A DNA stretch of 64,000 bases, taken from positions 485,086 to 549,085 of the forward strand of contig NZ_LZQD01000003.1 of assembly GCF_001858025.1 (NCBI RefSeq). The letters are read 5' to 3'. Every line of letters starts with the position of its first letter. Position 1 is the stretch's first letter. Both the position numbers and the translations under genes were made by a program. The notes beneath the pieces were generated by a model, which saw only the letters and a program-made list of their open reading frames with translations, was not told the origin of the DNA and ran no database searches. The DNA comes from Trichormus sp. NMC-1. GTDB lineage: Bacteria; Cyanobacteriota; Cyanobacteriia; Cyanobacteriales; Nostocaceae. Of this stretch, positions 18,453 to 27,926 are shown one piece after another.

Positions 18453-20312
18453 ATGGTTAACCAACTAGAATTACCAACTATCCATCACATTACTCACAAA
18501 GAAATATGTAATCATATTCAAAATATTATTTATCCTAAAACTGATATCTGTACAGTTGAAGAACTATTTTTTAGAAGTAATTCTCAAGTTTTATTTAACT
18601 ATGAAAATAAGATATTAGAGCTAAATATAGGCGGCATCGTTAGTTTTGATACCTATTTTAATGCTTTTTCTGTGGATACTTGGAAAGAATATACCAAGGT
18701 TAGAAGTATAGGTGCTGCGTTCAAATTAAAAGGATCATTCAAAATCAATATTTACAATATAGACAAATTAGGTGAAACTAAAACTGTATTATTACAGAAG
18801 ATAATCAATAACAAAATACTGGAAGAAATAACTGTTTTAGACAACTTCGATATATCCACCTATACAGGAATGATCTACCTGGAAATCGAAGCATTAGAAA
18901 ATCTATGTCAAATTGGCACAGGGTATTTTTATACTTTAACAGCGCCTGATACCAATGTCAAAATTGCAGTTGTCATCTGTACTTATAAAAGGGAGAATTA
19001 TGTTTATAAAAACATGAAGTTATTAGAAAATAATTTATTAGAACAGCGTGGTAATGAGGATAAATTAGAAGTATTTATTATTGACAATGGCAATACTTTA
19101 GAGAAATTTGATAGTAATATAATTCATTTAATACCTAATAAAAATGCCGGTGGTAGCGGCGGTTTTGCTAGAGGAATGCTGGAAGTTTTACAGCAGCAAC
19201 ATAAATTTTCACATATTATCCTTATGGACGATGATGTTCTCTTCGAGCCAGAAATATTGGAGAGAACATGGAGTTTTTTGAGCGTAATTAATCAGAAAGA
19301 TATCTGTCTTGGTAGTAGTATGTTGAGATTAGATAAAAAATACATACAGAATGAAAAAGGAGCTTATTGGAATAAAGATAAAGGTTTTATTCCTGTCAAA
19401 TATAATATAGATTTGAGAAAATTAAAAGATACTTTATTCAATGAAATAGATGAATACATTGATTATAGTGGGTGGTGGTTTTTCTGCTTTCCAGTTAATG
19501 CTATCAAAGATTACGGTTTACCGTATCCTTTCTTTATTAAAATGGATGATGTTGAATTTTGCAAAAGAATCAAACACAAAATTATTATTTTGAATGGTAT
19601 ATGTGTTTGGCATGAACCATTTGAGCATAAACATAATCCATCTATAGAATACTATTTTTTCAGAAATAGTATGATTTTTAATAGCCTGTACTTTGAAAAA
19701 GATTTTAGTACTACTAAAGCAATTAAATGGTTTTTAAAACCATTGCTAAAAGAACTATTTTGTTATAGATATGAAACTGCTGAAAGTATTCTCAAAGCAA
19801 CTCTTGACTTTCTCAAAGGGCCTGATGCTCTAGTTGCTAACCAACCAGAAGATAAGCATAAAGAAGTTTCTCAGGTTACGGAAAAAACAGCTAAAAATTC
19901 AGAGTTACCATTTGTATACAGTAAATATCTAGCTAGTAAAGAAAAAAGTGAAAACAAGTTACATCGAATTTTCAGGCTTCTAACTTTTAATGGACATCTT
20001 TTACCAAATTGGTTCTTCTTTCAAGACGACACATTTAGCGATAAGGGATATAGTATTGTTCCAGCTTCTAATAATAGACCTTTAAATGCTTTTCGAGCTA
20101 AAAAAGTTTTGTATTACAATTTGCCAACTCAAGAAGGATTTGTAGTCAAATTTTCCCGAATTAGGTTCTTTCAAGTTTTGATATCTGCTTTATGGTTAGC
20201 CTTGGTGATGCTAATCAAATTACCAAAACTAAAAAAGTTATATATCACCTCACTACCTGAGTTTACCAGTCAAGCTTTCTGGGAAAAATACCTACAAATA
20301 GAACCAAAATAA
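18453..20312 (+). CDS. GlfT2-like galactofuranosyltransferase (GT2 family)
   Basis: 619 aa, close to the length of mycobacterial GlfT2. Residues 1-165 form an N-terminal beta-rich domain with LNIGGIVSFDTYFNAF. The GT-A domain begins VKIAVVICTYKRENYV. Key motifs are NAGGSGGFARGM (near 230), the metal-binding DDDV (near 258), SGWWFFCFP (near 340), FIKMDDVEFCKR (near 360) and WHEPFEHKHN (near 386), all characteristic of galactofuranosyltransferases. A C-terminal helical region with a hydrophobic stretch near residue 575 suggests membrane association. It is followed after 13 bp by the UDP-galactofuranose-making enzyme, which strongly supports the substrate. Exact linkage is unknown. Confidence 0.88.
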   Translation: MVNQLELPTIHHITHKEICNHIQNIIYPKTDICTVEELFFRSNSQVLFNYENKILELNIGGIVSFDTYFNAFSVDTWKEYTKVRSIGAAFKLKGSFKINIYNIDKLGETKTVLLQKIINNKILEEITVLDNFDISTYTGMIYLEIEALENLCQIGTGYFYTLTAPDTNVKIAVVICTYKRENYVYKNMKLLENNLLEQRGNEDKLEVFIIDNGNTLEKFDSNIIHLIPNKNAGGSGGFARGMLEVLQQQHKFSHIILMDDDVLFEPEILERTWSFLSVINQKDICLGSSMLRLDKKYIQNEKGAYWNKDKGFIPVKYNIDLRKLKDTLFNEIDEYIDYSGWWFFCFPVNAIKDYGLPYPFFIKMDDVEFCKRIKHKIIILNGICVWHEPFEHKHNPSIEYYFFRNSMIFNSLYFEKDFSTTKAIKWFLKPLLKELFCYRYETAESILKATLDFLKGPDALVANQPEDKHKEVSQVTEKTAKNSELPFVYSKYLASKEKSENKLHRIFRLLTFNGHLLPNWFFFQDDTFSDKGYSIVPASNNRPLNAFRAKKVLYYNLPTQEGFVVKFSRIRFFQVLISALWLALVMLIKLPKLKKLYITSLPEFTSQAFWEKYLQIEPK

Positions 20313-20325
20313 CCAAAATAAAAAC

Positions 20326-21435
20326 ATGGAAAATAGAATGTTTGACTTTCTGATTGTTGGTGCTGGTTTTGCCGGTTGCACCCTAGCAAATTGTATAGCT
20401 ACGCACCTAGATCGCAAAGTTTTAGTCATTGATACCCGCAATCATATTGGTGGTAATGCTTTCGACTTCTATGACAATGCTGGAGTATTGATTCATAAAT
20501 ATGGAGCGCACATTTTCCATAGTAATAGCAAAAAAATCATTGATTACCTTTCACAGTTTACTCAATGGCGAGTTTATCAGCATGAAGTCTTAGCTAAAGT
20601 TGATGGTGACTTATATCCAATTCCTATCAACCTTAATACTATTAACAAACTGTATGGACTAAATCTTAATAGCCAACAAATTGAAGATTTTTATGAGCAA
20701 GTTAGAGAAAGATATGACCGAATTGAAAACTCAGAACAAGCTGTAGTTGGCAAAGTAGGAACTGATTTATACGAGAAATTCTTTAAAAATTACACTTATA
20801 AACAGTGGAACCTTTGGCCGCATGAACTAGATGCTTCAGTTTGCGCTCGTATTCCTGTAAGAACAAATAGAGATAACCGCTATTTTGGTGATAAATATCA
20901 ACTTATGCCGCTACATGGTTATACTCGGATGTTTGAAAAAATGTTGGCTCATCCCAATATTAAAATTATGCTAAATACCAGTTTTCAGGAAGTAGAAAAA
21001 TGGCTAAAATTTGACCATTTAATTTATACTGGACCAATCGATCAATTTTTTGATTATAAATTAGGTAAACTTCCATATCGCTCATTGCGCTTCGAGTTTG
21101 AAACTCATGATGTTGAATATTTTCAACCAGTTGCTGTTGTCAACTATCCTAACGATTATGATTTTACACGGATAGTTGAATCTAAACATATTACTGGACA
21201 AAAACATCCAAAAACTACTATCTACTACGAATACCCACAAGCGGAAGGAGACCCTTATTACCCTGTGCCGCGTCCAGAGAATCGTGAGTTATTCCAGCAG
21301 TACAAAAATGAAGCAGATAAACTAAAAACAGTAACATTTGTAGGTAGATTAGCACAATATCAATATTACAACATGGATCAGGTTATTGCTGCGGCTCTCA
21401 CAGTGTTTGAAAACAGAATTAGTCAAATTTATTAG
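20326..21435 (+). CDS. glf: UDP-galactopyranose mutase
   Basis: 369 aa. FAD-dependent enzyme converting UDP-galactopyranose to UDP-galactofuranose. The FAD-binding start is FDFLIVGAGFAGCTLA. RNHIGGNAFD, GAHIFHSNS, the FKNYTYKQW segment and ARIPVRTNRDNRYFGDKYQ (uracil/substrate site) are as expected, and RLAQYQYYNMDQVI closes the flavin site. An alternative start MFDFL is at 20338. Located between two galactofuranosyltransferase-like genes, it supplies their donor sugar. Confidence 0.96.
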   Translation: MENRMFDFLIVGAGFAGCTLANCIATHLDRKVLVIDTRNHIGGNAFDFYDNAGVLIHKYGAHIFHSNSKKIIDYLSQFTQWRVYQHEVLAKVDGDLYPIPINLNTINKLYGLNLNSQQIEDFYEQVRERYDRIENSEQAVVGKVGTDLYEKFFKNYTYKQWNLWPHELDASVCARIPVRTNRDNRYFGDKYQLMPLHGYTRMFEKMLAHPNIKIMLNTSFQEVEKWLKFDHLIYTGPIDQFFDYKLGKLPYRSLRFEFETHDVEYFQPVAVVNYPNDYDFTRIVESKHITGQKHPKTTIYYEYPQAEGDPYYPVPRPENRELFQQYKNEADKLKTVTFVGRLAQYQYYNMDQVIAAALTVFENRISQIY

Positions 21436-21465
21436 TTTACTAATAATCATTAGAGGAGAAATACT

Positions 21466-22371
21466 TTGTTTTATACATCATTTACACAAATAATACCAAA
21501 ATCTCTACGTGCTTTTCTACGTGATCGAGATACAGCTTTTCAAAAATTAATCATTTCTTATGAGAATTTGAAGCTAGAACATGAAAATTTAAAACTTTTT
21601 TATCACAACTTTGAGTCAGAAAATCAAAATTTATCTTCTGAAAATAAAAACAAAAATATTCCAAATGTCATGAATCAAAAGACATTAGAATATGATTTAC
21701 AGAAGGGTAGAATTGTCATAGAATCAATCTTATCTTCTTCACTAGAAGAATTAAAAAATAGAGATTTTTTGTTAGAAAAAATAAAAGCTTATGGTTGTCC
21801 ATACCAGGGTTGGAGCCTTTATTCTCCTTATCAACAGTATATCAATGCTTCTGATTATGGGTCACTCCAAATTCCCACAGAGTTAGTAGATTTTTTAATT
21901 TATTGTATTCAGAAAAAACCACAATCATTTCTAGAAATTGGTGTGATGTATGGTGGCTTTTCTGTTCTTTGCTGTGCTGTTTTATCTAAATTCAACCAAA
22001 ATTTTAGATATATCTGCGTAGATATAGAAGATAACTTTAGAGATTGGGATTATTTTTCATCTATTTTACCGCTAAAAAAAGCCATTCCTGCTACATCTGC
22101 TGATTTTATAGGCTCAGAATTTGATGTTGTTTATATTGATGCTGATCATTCATATCATGGCATGAAAAGGGATTTTTTAAATGTAGGTCGTTATGGAAAA
22201 ATTTGCGCTTTTCATGATATTAATGCAGCCGAATATGACCACTTAGAGGGTGGAACTAGAAGATGTTGGAATGAACTTAAATTATCATACTGTCAATCAG
22301 CTTCAATATTGGAAATTAGTCATATTGCTGAAGAGTGGATGGGTATTGGTATTATCGATTTTAATAAATAA
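21466..22371 (+). CDS. SAM-dependent methyltransferase with N-terminal coiled coil
   Basis: 301 aa from a TTG start at 21466, chosen because AGAGGAG lies 8 bases upstream and no nearby in-frame ATG fits. Residues 25-60 form a short coiled coil (SYENLKLEHENLKLFYHNF). The class I methyltransferase core has FLEIGVMYGGFSVL (near 155), ICVDIED and VVYIDADHSYHGMKRDF, followed by ICAFHDI. Similar proteins methylate sugars in surface-polysaccharide clusters. It lies in the operon between glf and the second galactofuranosyltransferase-like gene; the acceptor is unknown. Confidence 0.82.
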   Translation: MFYTSFTQIIPKSLRAFLRDRDTAFQKLIISYENLKLEHENLKLFYHNFESENQNLSSENKNKNIPNVMNQKTLEYDLQKGRIVIESILSSSLEELKNRDFLLEKIKAYGCPYQGWSLYSPYQQYINASDYGSLQIPTELVDFLIYCIQKKPQSFLEIGVMYGGFSVLCCAVLSKFNQNFRYICVDIEDNFRDWDYFSSILPLKKAIPATSADFIGSEFDVVYIDADHSYHGMKRDFLNVGRYGKICAFHDINAAEYDHLEGGTRRCWNELKLSYCQSASILEISHIAEEWMGIGIIDFNK

Positions 22372-22374
22372 TTT

Positions 22375-23685
22375 ATGAAGATTGCCAAAGTCGCAGCTAT
22401 TATTGTCACTTGGAACAAAATTAAAGATGTTTGTTTGCTAATTGAAGACACTAATAAACTAGATTTGAATGGGATATGTCTAGATATTTTTGTTGTTGAT
22501 AATGCTTCATCTGATGGGACACAAGCTTATATTGAAGAACAGTATCCCCAAGTCAAGGTTCTGCAAACAGGTGAAAATATAGGTGGTTCTGGCGGATTTT
22601 CTCATGGAATGAAGTTTTTAAGTAAACTCAATCATGACTACATTTGGCTACTAGATAATGATGTGCGATTAGATCATCAAGCTTTGCTTCCTTTAGTAGA
22701 AACTTTACAAAACTATTCTGAAGTAGGCTTGGTAGGTTCTCAAATTAGAAAACTTGAACAACCGGAGATTATTCAAGAAATAGGCAGTCATCTTCACCCA
22801 CAAAAAGCACATTTAAAAACTTACTTGGGTAACTCTCCTATTCTATCTACAGAAAAAATATTGGCAGATAAACCTTATTTGGATGTAGATATTTGTGCTG
22901 CGGCATCATTATTATTTAGACGTGAATTAATTCAGCAAATAGGAGTATTTGAAAACTACTTTTTGCACTTCGATGATGTTGAATGGTGTTTAAGAGCAAA
23001 GCAAGCCGGTTGGGTTGTTGCTGCTCATCCAGCATCTATTGTTTGGCATTGTTCTCCTGATTTTAAACATCGTCCTTGGATTAGTTATTATGATGAGCGT
23101 AATTTGTGCTATTGCTGGCAAAAATATCAACCACAACTTTTATTAAAGCGTCTACGATTACTTTTCCCAAAGTTAATTTATTATTCATTAACTGCACGTT
23201 TTTTTTTGGTAGAAATTTATTTGTGGGGTTTGGAAGATTTTCTCCAGGGAGTTAAAGGCAAAATAGCAGATGATCTTCCATATCAAGAATATACTCTACC
23301 TGAAATTATTACTGAGAATTCAAAAGTATTAGTGCCATCTAATATTTATTACCAAAATTCTCAAATTAAGGCTTGGAAGGAATTAGAATTAAATAAAAAA
23401 ATAACTCTTTGGTATCCACCCAAAAAGTTATTACATCAGATTTATATCTGGATCATATCTTCTTTTTTTAAGCCTGTAGATTTAGCAATAATTAGCTGTT
23501 ATCAACCGGAAATATTTTACTTGAATTTAGCAAAGAAAGTTTATTTTTGTACTGATTCAGGTTACGTACAAGTAAATATCAGTTTAATGAATTTGCTGCT
23601 CAACAGTCTGCAAGTATTTTATCGGTTGGTGAAAATATATTGGCAGATGAGCATTTTAGTAAATAAATCAGTAGGTGCAAGATAA
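22375..23685 (+). CDS. GT2 glycosyltransferase, GlfT1-like
   Basis: 436 aa. The GT-A core begins VAAIIVTWNKIKDVCLL. It has ENIGGSGGFSHGM (near residue 69), LDNDV (near 94), the acid pair in LHFDDVEWCLRAKQAGW (near 200) and WHCSPDFKHRPW (near 223). The GGSGGF signature and DDVEWC are shared with galactofuranosyltransferases, so a GlfT1-like role, adding the first galactofuranose units, is a reasonable inference beside glf. It starts 3 bp after the preceding stop, so it is translationally linked. The C-terminal 180 residues are partly hydrophobic and unrecognised. Confidence 0.82.
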   Translation: MKIAKVAAIIVTWNKIKDVCLLIEDTNKLDLNGICLDIFVVDNASSDGTQAYIEEQYPQVKVLQTGENIGGSGGFSHGMKFLSKLNHDYIWLLDNDVRLDHQALLPLVETLQNYSEVGLVGSQIRKLEQPEIIQEIGSHLHPQKAHLKTYLGNSPILSTEKILADKPYLDVDICAAASLLFRRELIQQIGVFENYFLHFDDVEWCLRAKQAGWVVAAHPASIVWHCSPDFKHRPWISYYDERNLCYCWQKYQPQLLLKRLRLLFPKLIYYSLTARFFLVEIYLWGLEDFLQGVKGKIADDLPYQEYTLPEIITENSKVLVPSNIYYQNSQIKAWKELELNKKITLWYPPKKLLHQIYIWIISSFFKPVDLAIISCYQPEIFYLNLAKKVYFCTDSGYVQVNISLMNLLLNSLQVFYRLVKIYWQMSILVNKSVGAR

Positions 23686-23721
23686 CTTCTCTCATTAACA
23701 ATATTGAAAACAATTGCAACT

Positions 23722-24720
23722 ATGTCAAACACAAATGTATTGATATCTATAGTTATTTGTACGGCGGATCGCCCGGCTTCTCTACAAAAAACTATTCAAT
23801 CTTTAAATCACATCAATTATAAGCATTTTGAAGTGATCGTTGTAGATTCTTCTACTAATAACAATACCTTAGAAATTCTAAATTTAATTAAAAAAGATTT
23901 GAATTTTAGCATCAAATTATTTATATCAAGTCATAAAAATCTTAGTATATCTCGAAATATAGGTATACAAAAATCTTCAGGAAAAATTATTGCTTTTATA
24001 GATGATGATGCGATTCCACCAACTGACTGGTTAGATAGATTAATCTCAACTTACTCTTTATATGGAGATCAATGTGCTGGTGTTGGTGGGACGGTGCGAG
24101 ATATGACAACTTTGAATTATCCTCTGCAATATCATCAAGGCATTACGAATATTATTAGTAATACAATTCCGATTCGTTCTGGGGATGTTATCAACCATAA
24201 CCAAGAGCAGGGTTTTTGGTACAATGCTTTGATGGGGACAAATTCATCTTACCGTAAAGAATTTCTGGAAAATATTAATGGCTATGATGAATTTTTTGAA
24301 TATTTTTTAGATGAAACTGATGTTTGTTTGCGCTTGATTCAAGCAGGTTATGAAATTCACTACTGTGATACGGTTGTGGATCATTATCCTCAACCTAGTC
24401 ATAATCGTTATGATCAAAAGCATCTTACTTGTTGGTATTCTCTAGCTAAAAATACTACGTACTTCGCCTTAAAACACGCTTATAAAAGACTTCCTATTGC
24501 GATTTTGCTCATACGTCTTAGTCTACTCCTGATTTATCGGTGTTTACTGAGAATCGTGCGTCTCAAATTTACTCATCATCTTGCTAATCAGATTTTATGG
24601 AAATATATCCAAGAAGCTATTGAGGGTATTCGTGTTGGTTGGACTGCTGGTATTGCTTGGCATCAAGGTAATCATCAGAATATTAGTAAAGTGCCTAGCT
24701 CTGGTCATATAGCTGATTGA
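23722..24720 (+). CDS. GT2 family glycosyltransferase
   Basis: 332 aa from ATG at 23722; a TTG at 23704 would add six residues and neither has a good ribosome-binding site. The GT-A domain has ISIVICTADRPASLQKTIQSL, VVDSSTNN, FIDDDAIPPTDW (metal-binding DDD, near residue 92) and FLDETDVCLRLIQAGYEIHYC. A hydrophobic segment near residue 260 may tether it to the membrane. It is the last gene before a REP-interrupted gap in the polysaccharide operon. Sugar specificity is not evident. Confidence 0.85.
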   Translation: MSNTNVLISIVICTADRPASLQKTIQSLNHINYKHFEVIVVDSSTNNNTLEILNLIKKDLNFSIKLFISSHKNLSISRNIGIQKSSGKIIAFIDDDAIPPTDWLDRLISTYSLYGDQCAGVGGTVRDMTTLNYPLQYHQGITNIISNTIPIRSGDVINHNQEQGFWYNALMGTNSSYRKEFLENINGYDEFFEYFLDETDVCLRLIQAGYEIHYCDTVVDHYPQPSHNRYDQKHLTCWYSLAKNTTYFALKHAYKRLPIAILLIRLSLLLIYRCLLRIVRLKFTHHLANQILWKYIQEAIEGIRVGWTAGIAWHQGNHQNISKVPSSGHIAD

Positions 24721-24742
24721 GGCACAACTGACTTGAAAATAA

Positions 24743-24783
24743 GACCCCACCCCTAACCCCTCCCCGCAAGCGATGAGGGGAAT
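24743..24783. repeat. C-rich REP-like palindrome
   Basis: ACCCCACCCCTAACCCCTCC followed by CCGCAAGCG and ATGAGGGG, forming a CCCCT/AGGGG hairpin. The same motif, doubled and inverted, lies inside ileS at 62832-62963. Here it occupies the 269-bp gap between the GT2 gene and the exporter genes, where the rest shows no gene. Confidence 0.8.
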
Positions 24784-24995
24784 AAGAAGTTTTTCATGTG
24801 TCCTGGTGTACGCAGTTCATGATGGCTACTTAGTAGCGGAAAGGGAGAAAGCGTAAATTCTAGCAGAAAAAGTGCGATCGCTCCACCCCCCGCAGGCATC
24901 GCTCGATATTGTTCCTGATAGTTTGGGTTAAATTAATGCTGAAATAGTATAAAATGCCGGAATAACTTGCCTATGGCCTGTGGTGGTGCTTGAGG

Positions 24996-25802
24996 ATGAC
25001 CATTTCTCTTAAAGAAAATTTAACTGGGTTACAAGTGCAGCGGTACTGGGAATTGCTGTACGTCTTAGTAGTACGAACTCTCAAAGTGCGTTATCGGGGT
25101 TCATTCCTGGGGGTTTATTGGTCACTCTTGAACCCACTAATTATGACAGGGCTTTACACTGCCATTTTTGGAGCTACTTTCGCGTCGTATTATGGTAACT
25201 CAATCCTCAACTATGTACTTGCAGCTTTTACAGGACTGGTAGTAATCAATTTTTTCTCAGCTTCCACATCCCAAGCTTTGGCAAGTGTAGTCGGTAATGG
25301 CGCATTATTAAATAAAATTCGTCTACCAGTCAGCGTTTTTCCTGTATCAATGATTGCAGCCAACGTATTTCAGTTTTCAGTAGGAGCATTGCCGTTACTG
25401 GCGTTGATGACCTTGATTAATTCTAAAAATCTAGTTAATGTCCTGGCGTTAGTATTTCCATTTTTAGCACTAATTTTAGTTTCTACAGGAATTGGGTTTT
25501 TAGTCAGTGCCTTGTATGTATTTTTTAGGGATTTACCTTACTTTTATGAGTTAGTTACCTTTGTGATTTGGATTAGTAGTCCTGTATTTTATCCAGCAGC
25601 TATTGTACCAAAGCAGGTACAGCCGTTCCTAAGTTTAAATCCCTTATCACCAATTATTGAAAGTCTGCGTCAAATTACATTGTCGGGTTCTCCACCAGAT
25701 TTAGGTTTAATTTGGGGTGCATTACTTAGTGGCATAATTATTTTGTCCTTGGGATGGACTTGTTTTCATGTTTGGCGACATCAGTTTATGGATTTACTGT
25801 AA
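24996..25802 (+). CDS. ABC-2 type polysaccharide exporter permease (Wzm/TagG-like)
   Basis: 268 aa from ATG at 24996; a TTG at 24990 is also possible. The N-terminal amphipathic start YWELLYVLVVRTLKVRYRGSFLGVYWSLLNPLIMT is the hallmark of polysaccharide ABC-2 permeases. About six membrane helices follow, and the end reads HVWRHQFMDLL. It pairs directly with the ATPase gene (no gap). In Wzm/Wzt systems the finished lipid-linked glycan is exported across the inner membrane, so here the likely cargo is the galactan-type polymer made by the neighbouring enzymes. Confidence 0.92.
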   Translation: MTISLKENLTGLQVQRYWELLYVLVVRTLKVRYRGSFLGVYWSLLNPLIMTGLYTAIFGATFASYYGNSILNYVLAAFTGLVVINFFSASTSQALASVVGNGALLNKIRLPVSVFPVSMIAANVFQFSVGALPLLALMTLINSKNLVNVLALVFPFLALILVSTGIGFLVSALYVFFRDLPYFYELVTFVIWISSPVFYPAAIVPKQVQPFLSLNPLSPIIESLRQITLSGSPPDLGLIWGALLSGIIILSLGWTCFHVWRHQFMDLL

Positions 25803-26570
25803 ATGGAAGTAATTCGCCTGGATAATGTTTCGCTGTGGCGACGGACCCAAGAAGAGTTTTCTTATGACTTGAAGAAAACGCTACTTTCTATTTTAGAAGG
25901 AAAATATCGCCAGCCTGCAAAGAAATTAGTCCTAGATCACGTTGATTTAGTAGTTGAAAAGGGAGAGAAAATAGGTATAATAGGTGCGAACGGTTCTGGT
26001 AAATCCACGCTTTTAAAGATCATTTCTGGGATTCTTCAGCCTACTACCGGAACAGTAAGAGTACGTGGTCAAGTCGCACCTTTGATTGAACTAGGAGCAG
26101 GTTTTGACTCAGAAATTTCTGTCATGGACAACATTCTGCTTTATGGCGTACTGCTTGGTTTTTCTAGGGCTGAGATGAAAAAACGAGCGCGATCAATTTT
26201 GGAATTTGCAGAATTGGAGGATTATGCTTTAGTTCCAGTTAAGGGTTTATCTTCGGGTATGGTGGCACGGTTAGGGTTTTCTATTGCCACAGATGTGCAG
26301 CCGGATATTTTGATTTTGGATGAGGTTTTATCAGTGGGAGATGAGAGTTTTAAGAATAAATGTAAGCAAAGGATGGATAAGTTTTGGGACGATAATGCTA
26401 CAGTTTTAGTTGTTTCTCATGATTTAGAATTTGTCAAGCAATCTTGTCATCGGGCAATTTGGATAAACAAGGGAAAAATAATATTTTCTGGTCATGCTGC
26501 CCAAACCGTTGATTATTATTTGAATGGTTTATACAACTACGAAAATAATCACATCTTAGAAAAAGATTAG
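25803..26570 (+). CDS. ABC exporter ATPase (Wzt/TagH-like, short form)
   Basis: 255 aa, starting on the base after the permease stop codon. Walker A GANGSGKSTLLK (near residue 61), signature LSSGMVARLGFS (near 149), Walker B ILILDEVLSVGD (near 170) and the H-loop VVSHD (near 203) are intact. There is no C-terminal carbohydrate-binding domain as in long Wzt proteins. By analogy with mycobacterial and Klebsiella galactan exporters, chain length is then probably set by coupling synthesis to export and not by end-cap recognition. Confidence 0.92.
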   Translation: MEVIRLDNVSLWRRTQEEFSYDLKKTLLSILEGKYRQPAKKLVLDHVDLVVEKGEKIGIIGANGSGKSTLLKIISGILQPTTGTVRVRGQVAPLIELGAGFDSEISVMDNILLYGVLLGFSRAEMKKRARSILEFAELEDYALVPVKGLSSGMVARLGFSIATDVQPDILILDEVLSVGDESFKNKCKQRMDKFWDDNATVLVVSHDLEFVKQSCHRAIWINKGKIIFSGHAAQTVDYYLNGLYNYENNHILEKD

Positions 26571-26606
26571 ATCAAATTTAAATTCAAATATAAAGGTAAA
26601 ATTTTA

Positions 26607-27899
26607 ATGAATTTACAGGGAATTAATGTATTAGTAGATGGATATAACTTAGAAATGATCCAAGGTACAGGAATCAAAACTTATGGTTTAACTTTAGTTA
26701 AGGCTCTTATATCTCTAGAAGCAAATGTAGATTTATTATGTAGTCGTTATACTAATAGTGATAGTAAGAATTTACTTTTAAATGAAGCTTTATTTTTCGA
26801 TATTCAAAAATATAGTAGTAGCAATTTAGACATTAAGAGCATTATTAGTGCTGCTACTCACAGATTTTATCAAGCCAAAGAAGTACAAGTTAGTGATTTT
26901 GTTATCAAAAGAGATGCAGACTTTATTTTTGATTATTTAGCTAATTCGGGAAAAATATTTAATGTTTATAATTGTTATCGAGTAGCCAATAATTTATATA
27001 AGTATTTTCAATTACCAACTAGAGTAAAAATTAAAAAAAAAATTGACATTTGGCACGTAACTTATCCACTTCCTATTAAAATAAATGATGCCAAAAAAAT
27101 TACAACTATTCATGATCTAATCCCGTTAAAACTACCTTATACTACTTTAGATGATAAAAAATGGTTTTTTAATTTAATCAAGGATGCAATTAAAACTTCA
27201 GAAATCATTTTAACGGTTTCAGAAAATACAAAAAAAGATATTCTACATTGTTTTGATGTAAATCCAGATAAAATTTATGTGACATATCAACCAATCATTG
27301 ATAATTCACATTTAGTTGATAATCACACAACAGAAATTAAATTAAAAAAATATAAACTTAAAAACAAAAAATACATTTTATTTGTAGGAACAATCGAACC
27401 AAAAAAAAATATAGGCAGATTAATAGATGCCTATAGCAGTTTAGATACTGATATGCAACTAGTTATTGTTGGGAAAAAAGGATGGTTATGGGAAGATGAG
27501 ATTGGTAAATTAGAAGCACTATTTGGTAAGGGGTTTACCAGAAAAATTAAATTATTAGAATATGTAGAAAAAACAGATTTGATATATCTATATCATGGTG
27601 CTTTTTGTTTTGTTTTCCCATCTTTATATGAAGGATTCGGTCTACCACCGCTAGAGGCTATGTCTTTGGGATGTCCTGTTATCACATCTAATGTAGCTTC
27701 TTTACCAGAAGTTTGTGGAAATGCTGCTATTTATGTAGATCCTTACAATTCAGATGATATTAGACAGGGAATTGAAAAGTTGATCAATAATCAACAAATA
27801 AAAACCCAACTTATAGAAGCTGGCAAAGAAAGAGTAAAATTATTTAGTATGGAAAATTATACAAATAAACTTTATGATGCTTATACAAAAGTTATTTAA
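26607..27899 (+). CDS. GT4 family glycosyltransferase
   Basis: 430 aa. GT-B fold. The donor-binding half has [24 protein letters not shown] (near residue 255), [38 protein letters not shown] (near 335) and [12 protein letters not shown], the GT4 acceptor/donor signature with its two glutamates. [12 protein letters not shown] in the N-half is also family-typical. AAAGG lies upstream of the ATG. It uses a nucleotide-hexose donor; which one is not visible. It is part of the polysaccharide cluster, 36 bp after the ATPase gene. Confidence 0.9.
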   Translation: MNLQGINVLVDGYNLEMIQGTGIKTYGLTLVKALISLEANVDLLCSRYTNSDSKNLLLNEALFFDIQKYSSSNLDIKSIISAATHRFYQAKEVQVSDFVIKRDADFIFDYLANSGKIFNVYNCYRVANNLYKYFQLPTRVKIKKKIDIWHVTYPLPIKINDAKKITTIHDLIPLKLPYTTLDDKKWFFNLIKDAIKTSEIILTVSENTKKDILHCFDVNPDKIYVTYQPIIDNSHLVDNHTTEIKLKKYKLKNKKYILFVGTIEPKKNIGRLIDAYSSLDTDMQLVIVGKKGWLWEDEIGKLEALFGKGFTRKIKLLEYVEKTDLIYLYHGAFCFVFPSLYEGFGLPPLEAMSLGCPVITSNVASLPEVCGNAAIYVDPYNSDDIRQGIEKLINNQQIKTQLIEAGKERVKLFSMENYTNKLYDAYTKVI

Positions 27900-27926
27900 T
27901 TAACTTAAGGATTGTAAATAACTAAT

